Positions 10,521 through 21,924 of a stretch of 64,000 nt of DNA are shown here, piece by piece (position 1 is the stretch's first letter; every line of letters begins with the position of its first letter). A program made the translations under genes and the position numbers. Below the pieces are notes generated by a model that saw nothing but the letters and a program-made list of their open reading frames with translations, was not told where the DNA came from and did no database searches. Source of the stretch: Cyprinodon diabolis (taxonomy: Eukaryota > Chordata > Actinopteri > Cyprinodontiformes > Cyprinodontidae); NCBI GenBank assembly GCA_030533445.1, contig CM060080.1, forward strand, positions 9,305,217 to 9,369,216, in the 5' to 3' direction.

Positions 10521-12132
10521 CAGGTGCTGGTCATAAAATTAGAATATCATGAAAAAGTAGATTGATTTCAGTAATTCCATTTAAAAAGTGAAACTTGTAT
10601 ATTATATTCATACATTACATACAAACTCATATATTTCAGATGTTTATTTTGTTTAATTTTGATGATTACAAATGACAACAAATGAAAATCTCAAATTCAT
10701 CATATCAGAAAATTAGAATATTACTGAAGACCAATAAAAACAAAGGATTTATAGAAATGTTGGCCAACTGAAAAGTATGAACATGAAAAGTATGAGCATG
10801 TACAGCACTCAGTATTTAGTTGGGCCTCCTTTGGCCTGTATTACTGCAGCAATGCGGCGTGGCATGGAGTCGATCAGTCTGTGGCACTGCTCAGGTGTTA
10901 TGATAGCCCAGGTTGCTCTAATAGTGGCTTTTAGCTCTTCTGAATTGTTGGGTCTGGTGTATTGCATCTTCTTCTTCACAATACCCCATAGATTTTCTAT
11001 GGGGTTAAGGTCAGGAGAGTTTGCTGGCCAATTAAGAACAGGGATACCATGGTCCTTCAACCAGGTACTGGTAGCTTTGGCACTGTGTGCAGGTGCCAAG
11101 TCCTGTTGGAAAATGAAATCTGCATCTCCAAAAAGTTGGTCAGCTGCAGGAAGCATGAAGTGCTCTAAAACTTCCTGGTATGTGGCTGCGTTGACCCTGG
11201 ACCTCAGAAAACACAATGGACCAACACCAGCAGATGACATGGCACCCCAAACCATCACTGACTGTGGAAACTTTACACTGGACTTCAAGCAACGTGGATG
11301 AAGTGCCTCTCTTCTTTTCCTCCAGACTCTGGGACCTTGATTTCCAAAGGAAATGCAAAATTTACTTTCATCAGAGAACATGACTTTGGACCACTCACCA
11401 GCAGTCCAGTCCTGTTTCTCTTTAGCCCAGGCAAGACGCTTCTGACGCTGTCTGTGGTTCAAGAGTGGCTTGACACAAGGAATGCGACAGCAGAAACCCA
11501 TGTCTTTCATACGTCTGTGTGTGGTGGTTCTTGAAGCACTCACTCCAGCTGCAGTCCACTCTTTGTGAATCTCCCCCACATTTTTGAATGGGTTTTGTTT
11601 CACAATCCTCTCCAGGGTGCGGTTATCTCTCTTGCTAGTACACTTTTTTCGACCACATCTTTTCCTTCCCTTCGCCTCTCTATTAATGTGCTTGGACACT
11701 GAGCTCTGTGAACAGCCAGCCTCTTTAGCGATGACCTTTTGTGTCTTGCCCTCCTTGTGCAAGGTGTCGATGGTCGTCTTTTGGACAACTGTCAAGTCAG
11801 CAGTCTTCCCCATGATTGTGTAGCCTATAGAACTAGACTGAAAGACCATTTAAAGGCTTTTGCAGGTGGTTTGAGTTAATTAGCTGATTAGAGTGTGGCA
11901 CCAGGGGCCATCAATTTTGAACCTTTTCACAATATTCTAATTTTCTGATATGATGAATTTGAGATTTTCATTTGTTGTCATTTGTAATCATCAAAATTAA
12001 ACAAAATAAACATCTGAAATATATGAGTTTGTATGTAATGTATGAATATAATATACAAGTTTCACTTTTTAAATGGAATTACTGAAATCAATCTACTTTT
12101 TCATGATATTCTAATTTTATGACCAGCACCTG
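10521..12132 (-). mobile_element. Intact Tc1-like transposon (DD34E), nested in Tigger
   Basis: The ends CAGGTGCTGGTCATAAAATT and their inverted copy lie within about 200-bp terminal inverted repeats (10521-10724 and 11930-12132) that look nearly identical by eye. TA lies outside each end. Total length is 1612 bp with one long transposase frame. This end sequence belongs to a Tc1 group very common in fishes. Complete ends, an open frame and matching repeats point to recent insertion into the older Tigger copy. Confidence 0.9.
10809..11813 (-). CDS. Tc1-like transposase, apparently full length (334 aa)
   Basis: Cut-and-paste DNA transposase acting in the nucleus on the flanking inverted repeats, inserting at TA. 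I start it at MGKTADLTVVQKTT, the usual Tc1 start, although the frame stays open 12 codons further upstream. Residues about 1-110 form the paired-like helix-turn-helix DNA-binding half (QKVIAKEAGCSQSSVSKHI) with a basic segment GRKRCGRKKCTSKR. The catalytic DDE domain follows: D148 in FSDESKF, D238 in FQQDLAPAH and E273 in [11 protein letters not shown], with exactly 34 residues between the last two (DD34E). The protein ends AKGGPTKY, the typical family C terminus. No stop or frameshift is visible. It has its own inverted repeats and sits antisense in the window. Whether it is expressed or active cannot be told from sequence. Confidence 0.9.
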   Translation of the reverse strand: MGKTADLTVVQKTTIDTLHKEGKTQKVIAKEAGCSQSSVSKHINREAKGRKRCGRKKCTSKRDNRTLERIVKQNPFKNVGEIHKEWTAAGVSASRTTTHRRMKDMGFCCRIPCVKPLLNHRQRQKRLAWAKEKQDWTAGEWSKVMFSDESKFCISFGNQGPRVWRKRREALHPRCLKSSVKFPQSVMVWGAMSSAGVGPLCFLRSRVNAATYQEVLEHFMLPAADQLFGDADFIFQQDLAPAHSAKATSTWLKDHGIPVLNWPANSPDLNPIENLWGIVKKKMQYTRPNNSEELKATIRATWAIITPEQCHRLIDSMPRRIAAVIQAKGGPTKY

Positions 12133-12224
12133 TATGGCGCACCGCACCAAAGGGCGCACCGCACATTTTGAGGGCAAAAAAAGACGTTTATGTTCGCCTT
12201 ATAGTCGTGAAAATACGGTATATA

Positions 12225-12508
12225 GCACGTTTTTTCAAGTCAGGAGACTTGACCAAAGCGCTTTACACTACATTCATTCACTCACACACTGATGGCGGCA
12301 AGCTACATTGTAGCCACAGCTGCCCTGGGGCTCATTGACAGAAGCGGGGCTGCCGTACACTGGCACCACTGGGCCCTCTGACCACCATCAGTAGACAATG
12401 CAGGTGAAATGTCTTGCCCAAGGACACAACGACAATGACCGGGGCTTGAACCGTCAATCCTTCGATTTCAGGGCAAACTCGTACATCCAACGCCACTGTC
12501 GCCCTACT
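12225..12508 (-). mobile_element. tRNA-derived SINE (minus strand)
   Basis: Reverse complement of the body seen at 5.8 kb: CTTGCCCAAGGACACAACG, GGGCCCTCTGACCACCATCA, GCTACATTGTAGCCACAGCTGCC and AGCGCTTTACACTAC. The tRNA-like head lies at the right end (GCCACTGTCGCCC). It abuts the right end of the Tigger element. Confidence 0.65.
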
Positions 12509-14168
12509 GTCCCCACAGGGTAAGAAAAACATGGCCGCAGCCACAGCACCACTACTGTAAGGTCAGCTGGCTGTTTGACTACGGCATCTTTGTCCTGAAG
12601 ATGACCACGCTTCCTGTCTGGATCCAGGTGAAGACTGGCGGGGGAGGCAGCATGTCTGACTGTTCATCTGGAGGTTGTTCTCATCCTCGGTGTCACAGAT
12701 AGTCAGCAGTGATTAATGCATACAGTGGTGCTGCTGGTTTGAACATGACTGTGAGCAGCTTCACCCCCTCGCTGCCTAAACATGCTGAGTTTGCTGGGCC
12801 TAGCAGTGCTTGTCCGGGCAGGAGGAAAGTGTTTTAGTGCCGACTGAAAGAGATTAAAGCTGGTATAAACCTAGCCTGAGGGCCCAGCCTGTGTTTGAGT
12901 GACTCAACAAGTGAACCTCCATGAGTGGATTATTTCCCCTTTGATGGACGGTAGGAGCTACTGGTGACACACCCTTATCTTTGAGTTTCAATGTCAGCTC
13001 CCCAACAGGATGGAGGAACAAAAGGCTTGATTTGTTTTGACATTAATTTAGACTGATTGAATTCTTCCTATGTAAGTGTTATTGCTTATTTCTTCTGACA
13101 TGTTTTATTCGTTTAGCAGAAACATGTTCCTCTCCAGTAACCATCTCCACTCAAAGCTCTTTTGAATCCACATTCCTGCACAGATCACCTTTACTTTCAG
13201 GTTTAGCTCCTCGGCCAACGAAACATCAACAAGTCACTGGAGGAAGCTGCAACCAAGACACAATTTTCTGATTTCTCTTCCTGCTTTTCTCATGTTTTAG
13301 CAAAGTTACAGGGCTGCTGTTGGCACCATGTGGACCTTTCTCTTCTGAGACTTTAAAACCTTAAACTTTAATCGTCCTTATTTAAATAGTTTAGTATCTA
13401 TAGTCTAGATCGTCTATTGTACATAGTACAACAAAAAAGAATTAAAAAAAGCAGGGGTGGCTCAGCAAACTTTTAAATCCATTTTGGCAATTCACATTCT
13501 TAGAGAGGTCCACATAGGCTCACCTGACAGGGAGGCGTTCATTTCCAGCGTCTTCCATTAAAGGAGAGAGAAATGTCTCAGCCTTTTATAACCAGAACAT
13601 CTAAAGCTGGAGTCCGTTCACTTACAAACATTTCCATCTTTACATGAAGTTTTGCTGTAATCTTTTCCATTTTCTGCACATTCTTCAATCTATCTCGCCG
13701 TTGTTAAAGGGTGGGAGGCTTGAGCCAGTTACCATTTCCTTTTTACTTGCAGCAGAATCCGTAGTATCTGGGCTTCCCTTTTCCCAAGATATACTGCACT
13801 GAGTTCAGCGTTACCATGAACTTAAATATTGTTTAATTTCTGTCTGAACCCTGAATGGAATCATTACTGGGCAGGTTGATAACCAATCAGATTACAGCAC
13901 TAATTCGTACCATTTCTGTCGTATTTGAAAAACTGAAAGGTGTTTGGAAGAATCTTATTCTTAATTTCCAGTCAAATTCCTTTCAACCTTGACTGTGATC
14001 TTTAGACTTAGACAGATTTATTTTGTCATTTTTTTATACACAAGTGTAAACAAAAGGGAAATTTAATTTAGGCTAAAATAGGCTAAAAATAAGTTAATAC
14101 CGTATTTAAAATATAACTGAACCGTTGGAAAAAAAACTCAAACCACTTTTTTCCGGCCCTGTTATGTC
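12509..14168. other. No gene recognised
   Basis: Mixed-composition DNA without a convincing coding exon. No family-specific protein fragments were recognised on either strand. Confidence 0.4.
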
Positions 14169-14176
14169 AGCTACAC

Positions 14177-14549
14177 TAGAGTCCTGCAACGGGTCGGGTA
14201 CCCGCGAAAAATGCATAAATAAAAATAAACGGGTCGGGTGGATATTCTTTTAGTGCGGGCGGGTAGTTGGTGATTTTTTTTTATGCGTGTGTTTTTATGG
14301 ACATCAGAAATGTTATATTAATTAGGCACTGGGTGCAGCGCAGCGTACAATAGCCTATGATGTGTTAACGGGTCGGATTGCGGGTTAAATATCAACGGGT
14401 CGGGTCGGGTTGCGGGTTAAATATCAACGGGTCGGGTCGGGTTCGGATTTGAATAGAAGATATCCGCGGGTGACGGGTCGGGTTCGGTAGTCATCCTAAC
14501 GGGTTCGGGCGGGTGCGGGTTGGTAAAACTCGACCCGTGCAGGTCTCTA
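14177..14549. mobile_element. hAT-type MITE rich in CGGGT repeats
   Basis: The ends TAGAGTCCTGCAACGGGTC and, inverted, TAGAGACCTGCACGGGTC form terminal repeats. Flanks AGCTACAC (14169-14176) and AGCTACAA (14550-14557) are an 8-bp target duplication with one change. The inside is made of CGGGTCGGGT runs with a repeated GCGGGTTAAATATCAAC unit. The 8-bp duplication and roughly 370-bp length fit a non-autonomous hAT. Confidence 0.8.
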
Positions 14550-14557
14550 AGCTACAA

Positions 14558-15283
14558 TACATCTAGTATCATTGCCATAGAAACAGACAACAGCGCCAAT
14601 ATATCAGAATTATACTAAAACAAACGCAAATAATTTCCCACATAAAAAACAGGGGCGTTTCTCAATATGCGTTCTTGAGCGTTCTCGTGTGCTCGTGTAC
14701 TCGTAACACGTCATCAGCCTCAGCCCGAGTACCGTTCCAATTCTCGAGAACGCCAGATCGAGAACGCACCAAATCCCCGGATGTTGTTCTCGCCCCGCCC
14801 TCTTTATCGAGCATGCATCAGAGCAGACTTGTGCGTTCTTCAGACTGACCGCTTCCCCAGAATGCCCCGCGGCCGCAGCTTGATTCGAGACAGCGCTCAC
14901 AGTGTTAAGTTAAACATTCCCTTTTCTGCTGCTGTTGTTCTTCAAAAGTACGTTTTGAAATCGTTTTTGAGGCGATAACATTATACATTTAAGCCTCCCT
15001 GTGTGGCCTGTTTACAGAGTTAGTGCGAAATAAAAAAAAAAAGTCCGACGTTGAGCGGACCAGAGTGACCAGCAGACCTCCGAGGGTAACCGCAGCCAGG
15101 GCTAATGTTACCCCGTCTGTAGAGCACTTCTCTCGGTCTAGTTATGTGTGAACTACCGCTCGTTCTGATGGCGGTTTTTTGCGGTTCAGTAATTTTTTTA
15201 AAATGTTTTTTAAGCTTTAGAAATTAAAAATATTGTTTTCAAAATGTTTTGTGTAGGGAATAAATAGTTTTGACTGTTAAAGA
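14558..15283. other. No gene recognised
   Basis: Contains a CTCG-rich stretch around 14670-14770 (repeated TTCTCGAG/GAGAACG words, partly palindromic) and a poly-A run near 15030. No coding evidence. Confidence 0.4.
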
Positions 15284-15811
15284 AATGCTTTTTGTATCGT
15301 TTTGTATCGATGCATCGATCCAACAGCCGACGATCCGATGCATCGACACGTCCACAAGAGAATCGATTCATGTTTTTTTTTTTTCTCCGGTCTATTTTTA
15401 TCCATTTTGCGCCTGGGTGTAATTCTCCCCCCCGTGCTGTGGTGGCGCTAAACCTATTTTGCCCTCCTACCTCGCTTTCTGGTTATACTGGAGCCGAGGT
15501 ATTGCGCTGCAGACATTGCACTGATTATGTGCAGTATTTTTGCAGTATTTTTTGATGCAACTTTTCTACTTCTGTTATTTGCTGTTGTGTCTAAAAAAAA
15601 AAAGCTAACGATATTACAGATTTCATTGATTTATTTCAAACTTGAAACTTTGATTAGCCTGTAAGGTGTAAAAAAAAAAAAATTAACTGATTAATCGAAT
15701 CGAATCGTATGGTGGTGTATTCTTGAGTATCGAAAATAATCAAATTGTTGGGTCAGGAAATCGATACTGAATCGAATCGAATCGCCAGGATGGATGTGAT
15801 TTACACCCCTA
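15284..15811 (-). mobile_element. Non-autonomous hAT-like element, copy A (deleted)
   Basis: It shares the GTATCGATGCATCGATCCAAC end region, the GTAATTCTCCC...GCGCTAAACCTATTTTG block and the ATCGAATCGAATCG/TTACACCCCTA end with copy B at 19106-19939, in opposite orientation. It lacks roughly 300 bases of the middle of copy B, and its left terminal repeat is lost. Confidence 0.7.
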
Positions 15812-17260
15812 GTTATTGAACCCTCCATGGAAGAGAAGAACAGCAGGTAGGATGGTGTTGGGCAGTTTTTCCCTCAAAGTGACTCTGTTTTTTCTCACTT
15901 TAATTTCTAGAAAATTGTCAGCCAAACCTTAACAACAAAGTATTGTACAAAAAGACAAAAAAAATCTCACATTAATGGGACAGATATTTTGTAACTGCCT
16001 TTTAAGTCTTTATTATTATGAAGGAAATTCCCTCTGATGTAATGATAATTTAATGATCTACACGCCATCATTAATAACAAACCATCTAGAAAAAATAGAG
16101 ATTTTATTCAGGATTACCTGATTGTAGGTTTTTCATAAAAAAATGTTTTTTTCCTAATCCAGCTCAGAGCGTTGTGGAAGGAAGAGATTTCTGTCCTTTG
16201 GTGACATCATTGCCTTACCTATCCTACCAGTCCTCTAATTCTCATATTCTTCTCACCACTATTGTTTCCCTCTCCCTGTCATCCAGGATGCCCCAAGATG
16301 CAGGATTAGTTTTTTGTGCATGAACTCCATCCATCTTTTGGTTAGAAAATGTTCCCAGCTTTGTGTTTTGGTGGCAGACCAGGCTCACTCTGCCTTGGCT
16401 GTCCTGTAATTGTCTCTTTAGCGCCTGTTCTTACAGGCCTTCCTTGCCTCACCACAGGAAATGAATGGGAACATTCATCAGCTAAAATGCAGAGCAGATT
16501 GTCTCTCCTTTCTGGTTGTGTGGTTGGTAATTGTCACCTCTCAGTTTCTGGTTATTTCCATGAAATAGTGAGCTTGAAAAGCTGTGATAGGATTATTCTG
16601 TCAGTTTGTAGCATGGTCAGAGACAGAGGAAGTGAGTGTGGGAAAAGCCATGAACTCCAGGATCGGTGGTTAAAAGCAGCAGATCTCAAAGGTCATGGCA
16701 TCTACTAACCCTGCTTCATGTTACCTCCACAATCTGCTCACTGCTCAGAAATCAATGGCATCCCTTCGCTCTGCAAATCTAAGCTTGTTACCATTAATAC
16801 TTCCCTTTGCTTCAGTAGATAGATGACACATCACAGATCAGGCTCCTCTTTTATGGAGCGATGACCAGATGCCAGTCATGGAGCTTTAACTCACAGGTTC
16901 TGGATGTGTCTCTGCTGCGCACCAGAATCAAATGACTGCATTCTCTACTCATCAGTGTTAATTTTCCAGTGATTGAGGTCAAGTATGCGGAAGCAGGCAA
17001 ACACTGAAACCATGCAGTGCGCTGGGTTCTAAGGACCAGGGTTGGAGACGCCGCCTCCAACCCTCGTCAATCTCATCTATAGCATAATCAGTCCTGCTAA
17101 CTGACTTTGGTTTCTTAGACTGCATTGAGAATCGCATTTCAATGATATAAGCGGGAGCGACTCCCCCCTGACATGACATTCCTGCAACAGAGGTTACTTA
17201 AGCAGCCGACTCCAACTTCCTGTTGCCTGCAGCTTTCAGGCCTCGACAGGGGAGAAACAC
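15812..17260. other. No gene recognised
   Basis: A 119-codon open frame at 16349-16708 matches nothing I recognise and has no splice or codon support. The rest is unremarkable by eye. Confidence 0.4.
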
Positions 17261-17261
17261 G

Positions 17262-17339
17262 CGGGCTCTTCTCTGGAGGTTTCCAGCTGAGGCTACGACA
17301 TACAGCAGCCTCAGCTGGAAACCTCCAGAGAAGAGCCCG
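17262..17339. repeat. Perfect 33-bp inverted repeat with 12-base loop
   Basis: Left arm 17262-17294 (CGGGCTCTTCTCTGG... to ...GCTGAGGCT) and right arm 17307-17339 are exact reverse complements. The loop is ACGACATACAGC. A G-T pair and two more pairs extend the stem outward. Transcribed RNA would form a long uninterrupted hairpin. Confidence 0.9.
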
Positions 17340-17723
17340 TGTTCGCTGGTCGGCTCAGGCTGCACCCTGCCGACAATTCAGAGCAGCTGAACGTAGCGTC
17401 TTGTTTTTCCTGCGTTTCAAACCAGATTTAATGCAGTGTTTTGGGAACCCGCTTGCTGAAGCAGATGAGAAACAGTTGCTATTTGCCGAGGAGCTGCTAG
17501 AAGCCGCAGACCCGTGCCATACTGGTTCTGCCGCTACCTGGCGTGGTGAAATGGTCTGAGCTGCTGCTACAAAGCTATCTGCTGGGCAAGAAATAGGTAG
17601 TATAGATATTCTTGCATGGTTTGCTCGTGTTTCAGCTGAAAGAAGCTTTCTGATTCAAGTGGAGCCTATGCAGGAGTTCAACAGAAGAAACTCATTGCTC
17701 TCCTACATCCACCTGCGACACAG

Positions 17724-18330
17724 CCAATCAGCTTTAAAATTCACCTCCACAAAAGCCAATCAGCATCCAAAGTTCATCTTAAAGGGCCTCTGATCGGCAA
17801 CTCGTCTGCTTCTAGTGCACTGTGTGACGTCATTCAGATGATCTCGTTTCAACCCCCTCCAGCCCTTCCTCCACCATTATAGCAAAAGCTTCATCAGGGT
17901 TTCATTCCTTCCGGACTCTTACTGCGTTCTCTGTCTCATTTCAACTGATCCGGCAGAAGACCGCCATGTTGAGCCTGGTTCTGCCAGAGGTTTCATCCCA
18001 ACAGGGACTTTTTTCCTCTCCACTGTTGCTTCATGCTTGCTTATCATGTAAAGGTTCTCTCAACCTGTGTTATCCAACTGGACTTCCGTCTTCCAGGTCC
18101 CTAAATGAAGCTCTAGTATCAGCTCACGCAGTCTACTGGATCTCCCGATAAAGCTCTGCAGACCGTCAAAATTAAGCGCTATGTTTCCTGCCGAGGTCTG
18201 AGCGCCAAAGACAAAGTAATTGTATCAATAAATTTCTCCTAACTGTCTTTTCTCTTCGTGTGAGTTTTTCAAATTGAACTGCTGATGGTATTTCAGTCAG
18301 ACTGACTGGTGCCAGCAGAACTAAGCCATT
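17724..18330 (+). promoter_or_regulatory. LTR-like promoter block with CCAAT doublet and CRE
   Basis: Two CCAATCAGC boxes start at 17724 and 17756, 32 bp apart, followed by a TGACGTCA CRE at about 17825 and an AATAAA at about 18226. Between them, 17968-18048 resembles the tail of the L2 3' UTR (TTGAGCCTGGTTCTGCCAGAGG...). The order U3-like elements, then polyadenylation signal, suggests a decayed LTR. Boundaries are uncertain. Confidence 0.35.
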
Positions 18331-19097
18331 TCGTTCCAGCTACTACATTTTAATGCATTCATGAATCATAATTCAATATTCCCCAAGGACTCTTGAACTC
18401 TTGTTTCCTTTAATTTACTGGTGCTTATTTTTATTAGTGTTTAGCGTCTGTGTAGTTATTAGATATAATAACACTCTGACTGGGATTATTAGTTAATAGA
18501 GGTACCATTGTATTTTATGGTTATGTTATGCAGTGAACGTTTTATCACTCAGGTCAGATCCGCCCTCCGCTTGGTTAACATCTTAATCAACAGAGTAGAG
18601 TAGTAGTAGTAGAATAATTTGTTTAGTTGGTGATTAATAACTCTGCTGATAGCCATAGTCTAAATTAATAAATTGGTGAAGTCAACTGGATTTAAACAGC
18701 CGGTCCAGGAGGCCAACCTTTATATAAAAGACCAATAAACCCAGTGAGTAAGCAGATTACAGTTATAATCATTTAACTAATAAACATTAGTTAGTTTTAC
18801 CCTTGATAGAAATGACCTATCAACTAACTAGAACTTCTTCAAGTTATTTATTATATTCATAATCTACACTTGCACAACATCTGACAGATACTAAAATAAG
18901 GAAATATAGGGCAAGTCACTACAGAATAAAACTATTACTTTTACATTATATCTCATTAATTTATACTGATTGATTTCTGTGTTGAAAATTAATTAATTCT
19001 CTCGACCTTTAATGAAAGGATCAGATCTATTAATTCAGTGACTTGTTCACATGTTGCAGCATCTTACTTTCAAATAATTTATGTAACTAATTTAATG
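18331..19097. other. AT-rich, no gene recognised
   Basis: AT-rich with a short AGT/GTA repeat around 18598-18612. No coding signal. Confidence 0.5.
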
Positions 19098-19105
19098 CTG
19101 GTAGC

Positions 19106-19939
19106 TAGGGGTGTAAATCGCACCCATCATGGCGATTCGATTCAGTATCGATTTCCTGACCCAACGATTTGATTATTTTCGATACTCAAGAATACACCAC
19201 GATGCGATTCGATTCGATTAATCGGTTAATTTTATTTTTTTTTTTACACCCTACAGGCTAAACAAAGTTTGAAATTTGAAATAAATCAATGAAAGCTGTA
19301 ATATTGTTATGCATTTTTTTTTTAGAAACAACAGCAAATAACAGAAGTAGAAAAGTTGCATCAAAAAATACTGCAAAAAGTCTGCACATAATCAGTGCGT
19401 GAGAGACGCTCCGCTGCTCCTCTCCCAAATTGTTGCTGACCGCAGACAGTGCCGCAGACAGGAGGCCGGCTTGTTTTGTTTTTATGACCGAAATTGCGGA
19501 AAACAACTCATGAAGTTTGACCCGCTAGAAGAGCGAGGTGCGCAAGAACGTTGGGACCCTTTTTCCACCTGGATCTCCGCTCTTTTTGGCCCTCATGTCC
19601 CTCCGTCATCAGACTAAACTCGCCCCCACTTCCTCACCGCCTCGGCCGTATCTAGACCCACAGCGTGTAGCACAGACCACGCTTCAATATTGAGCATAAT
19701 TTAAAAATGTCTGTGTCAAGCTTACTGCAACACACTGCTGCAGGAGGATAACCAGGAAGCGCGGTAGGAGCACAAAATAGGTTTAGCGCCACGGCAGCAC
19801 GGGAGGGAGAATTACGCCCAGGAGCAAATGGATAAAAAAACAAAACATGAATCGATTCTCTTGTGGACGTGTCGATGCATCGGATCGTCGGCTGTTGGAT
19901 CCATGCATCGATACAAAACAATTATTATTTACACCCCTA
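19106..19939 (+). mobile_element. Non-autonomous hAT-like element, copy B (complete)
   Basis: It runs from TAGGGGTGTAAATCG to ...ATTTACACCCCTA, with the two ends inverted. It is flanked by a perfect 8-bp target duplication CTGGTAGC (19098-19105 and 19940-19947). At 834 bp it has no recognisable transposase. The inside includes GATTCGATTCGATTAATCG near the left end and GATGCATCGGATCGTCGGC near the right. Confidence 0.85.
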
Positions 19940-19947
19940 CTGGTAGC

Positions 19948-21924
19948 TTCCCTTAAATATCGTAAAGTAAACAGCAGTTTGATCTCTTGTGTGAGCTTGT
20001 GTCCATCTCATGAGTTTACCTCCCTACTTACAGCTGTAGCTGCTGCTCAATAAGATGCATGGCAGGTTCATTGGAGCTGCAGCAGAAGATTCTGACAACA
20101 AAAAGAATCAAATATATAATAAGAATCAAATATAAATAATAGAATCCTTAATACATTTTTACCTTCTTATTTTGGCATTCAAAGAAAATCAAGAAGGAAC
20201 ATTAACACTGAAATGAGGATGTAGAATCTACAGGGTTCAAAGTGAAGATAGATGGTTCATGAACAGGAAGGAAGTCCTGTGTTTCAGGAGGTTCTCCGTC
20301 CCTCTTACTGGTTGTCTGTGCTGCTCTAGAACAGCAGAGAGCTGAAACATTCAGCATTATTTGAACGGCGAAGAGAAGACCCAGGCTGTCTGTGGGCAGG
20401 GCGGCCTGAAGATTTGCTCTTTCATCTGTAGGCTGAGGTCATTGTTGCAGCAGACAATCAGCCCCTTCATGCACCCTGTGAAAATATAAACCCTTCCAGG
20501 TTACACTGAACAGGAAGGCTTCCTGCATGCAGTCGTTAACAGGTGTGGACACACCGCAGTCCACATACACCCTCTTATTATAAGTGCACTGTGGCACCGA
20601 AGTGCATTTGGAAGAGACCAAAGTATCTTCATTACTAAGACTGATGCTCTAAGTGCCACTTTGGTCCCTCTTTGCTAAGACTTTGTAGCAGCCTGGAAAA
20701 GCCTCCTGCTTTTTCCTCACATCTAATCAGCCCCATTTTCATCTTTGAGCTTTAAGTCAAACAGCACCTTACAAACAAAGCCATAATAAAGCTGACTGAG
20801 GCTGATTCCCTCCTTCCTGCAGGGTGAACATCTCCAGACCAACAATCACCATGTCTGATTCAGTTTAACCTGCTTCAAGTTCAGTTGATGGGATTCTTAG
20901 ACTTTTTGGATTAAATAGAAAATGATTTTGGACAGTCGAGCAGCAAAAAAGGAGTTTATTTCTGTTTTCTGTTGTGATAACATTTACAACATTAAAACAT
21001 CAAACATTAAAAAACCGACCGGTTTTCTTTCAGTCAGTTCTTCTGCATTAATGTCAGAGTGCTCACATGTTTCAGGTTTAGTAGTTCATCTCCTCTGGTA
21101 CCCAAGTCATTTCTAACCTTACTTATAAGGGCAGAAGCACAGTGGTTGAAAACAAATTCATCAGCTGCTCCTTTCTGGAGTCCGAGCTTTAAACAAGTTA
21201 GACAGAGACCATCTCCATCGGATCCTAGAGATAAACCTTCCCATCAAACCATGTGCAGAGTGTAGCTATAGTCACCAGTTACATTTAACTGAATATCATG
21301 TGTTTGTTAATTATTTTTAGGAGTAGTTTGAAGTTTTACTGTATTGTACTTCTTACTTTTACTTAAGTAATACTTCTCTGAAATATATAGTGGCTCCTAT
21401 TTGAGTAAAACTTTCTGGCCTCTGCTCCTGTTCACAGATCAATATACAGTAACAGTGTCCCTTCATTTTTAATAAGATTTTATTTATTTTTTATTTAAAA
21501 TCTATTTTACTCTTTAAAAAACCCTAACTTGACTTCAATCTGACTTGTAAACATTAAATCTCACGAAATCATCCAACAGTTACTCAGAACTTTGGAAGCC
21601 TTTTTACTAAATACTTTTTATTTTGACTCCAGTAAAAAGATGAGATAGTGCTTCTCTTACCTGAGTTCTGCTGGGATATAATATAGACTGAACCGTGTCA
21701 AAGGTTTGAACTTAAAACATCCTAAGCAAACAACAGGAAACAGGCAGAGATGAAAGGATTAAGCAGGTGGATCAGCGGGTGGATCAACAGGTGGTTCTTT
21801 GTCCTGCTGCTGGTTACCAATTTGAGCTTTGAGATGTCACCCGCACCACTACCTTAAAGGGACATTTTTCTCTAAGCCATAATGGCTACAGCACCTCATA
21901 AAGTTAGTGATTGTCAGGACTCCT
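19948..21924. other. No gene recognised
   Basis: About 2 kb with only short frames. No family fragments or splice-bounded exons were recognised. Confidence 0.4.

Larger units (their letters stand above)
8735..12218 (-). mobile_element. Pogo/Tigger-like DNA transposon, interrupted
   Basis: The left end CCATATTTTCACGACCATAAGGCGCAC and the right end ...TTATAGTCGTGAAAATACGG are inverted copies, flanked by TA on both sides as expected for Tc1/mariner/pogo integration. Minus-strand transposase remnants lie inside. The element is split by the Tc1 at 10521-12132. It also carries a near-duplicate pair of roughly 50-bp segments at about 9088 and 9358 (AAAAACACCTGCCAGCCGC) and a second duplication within the transposase region. 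Confidence 0.75.

Noticed and set aside
10777..11301. 174-codon plus-strand frame
   Set aside because: Antisense shadow of the Tc1 transposase.
16349..16708. 119-codon plus-strand frame as a gene
   Set aside because: No homology recognised and no promoter or splice context; the length is within chance for this composition.
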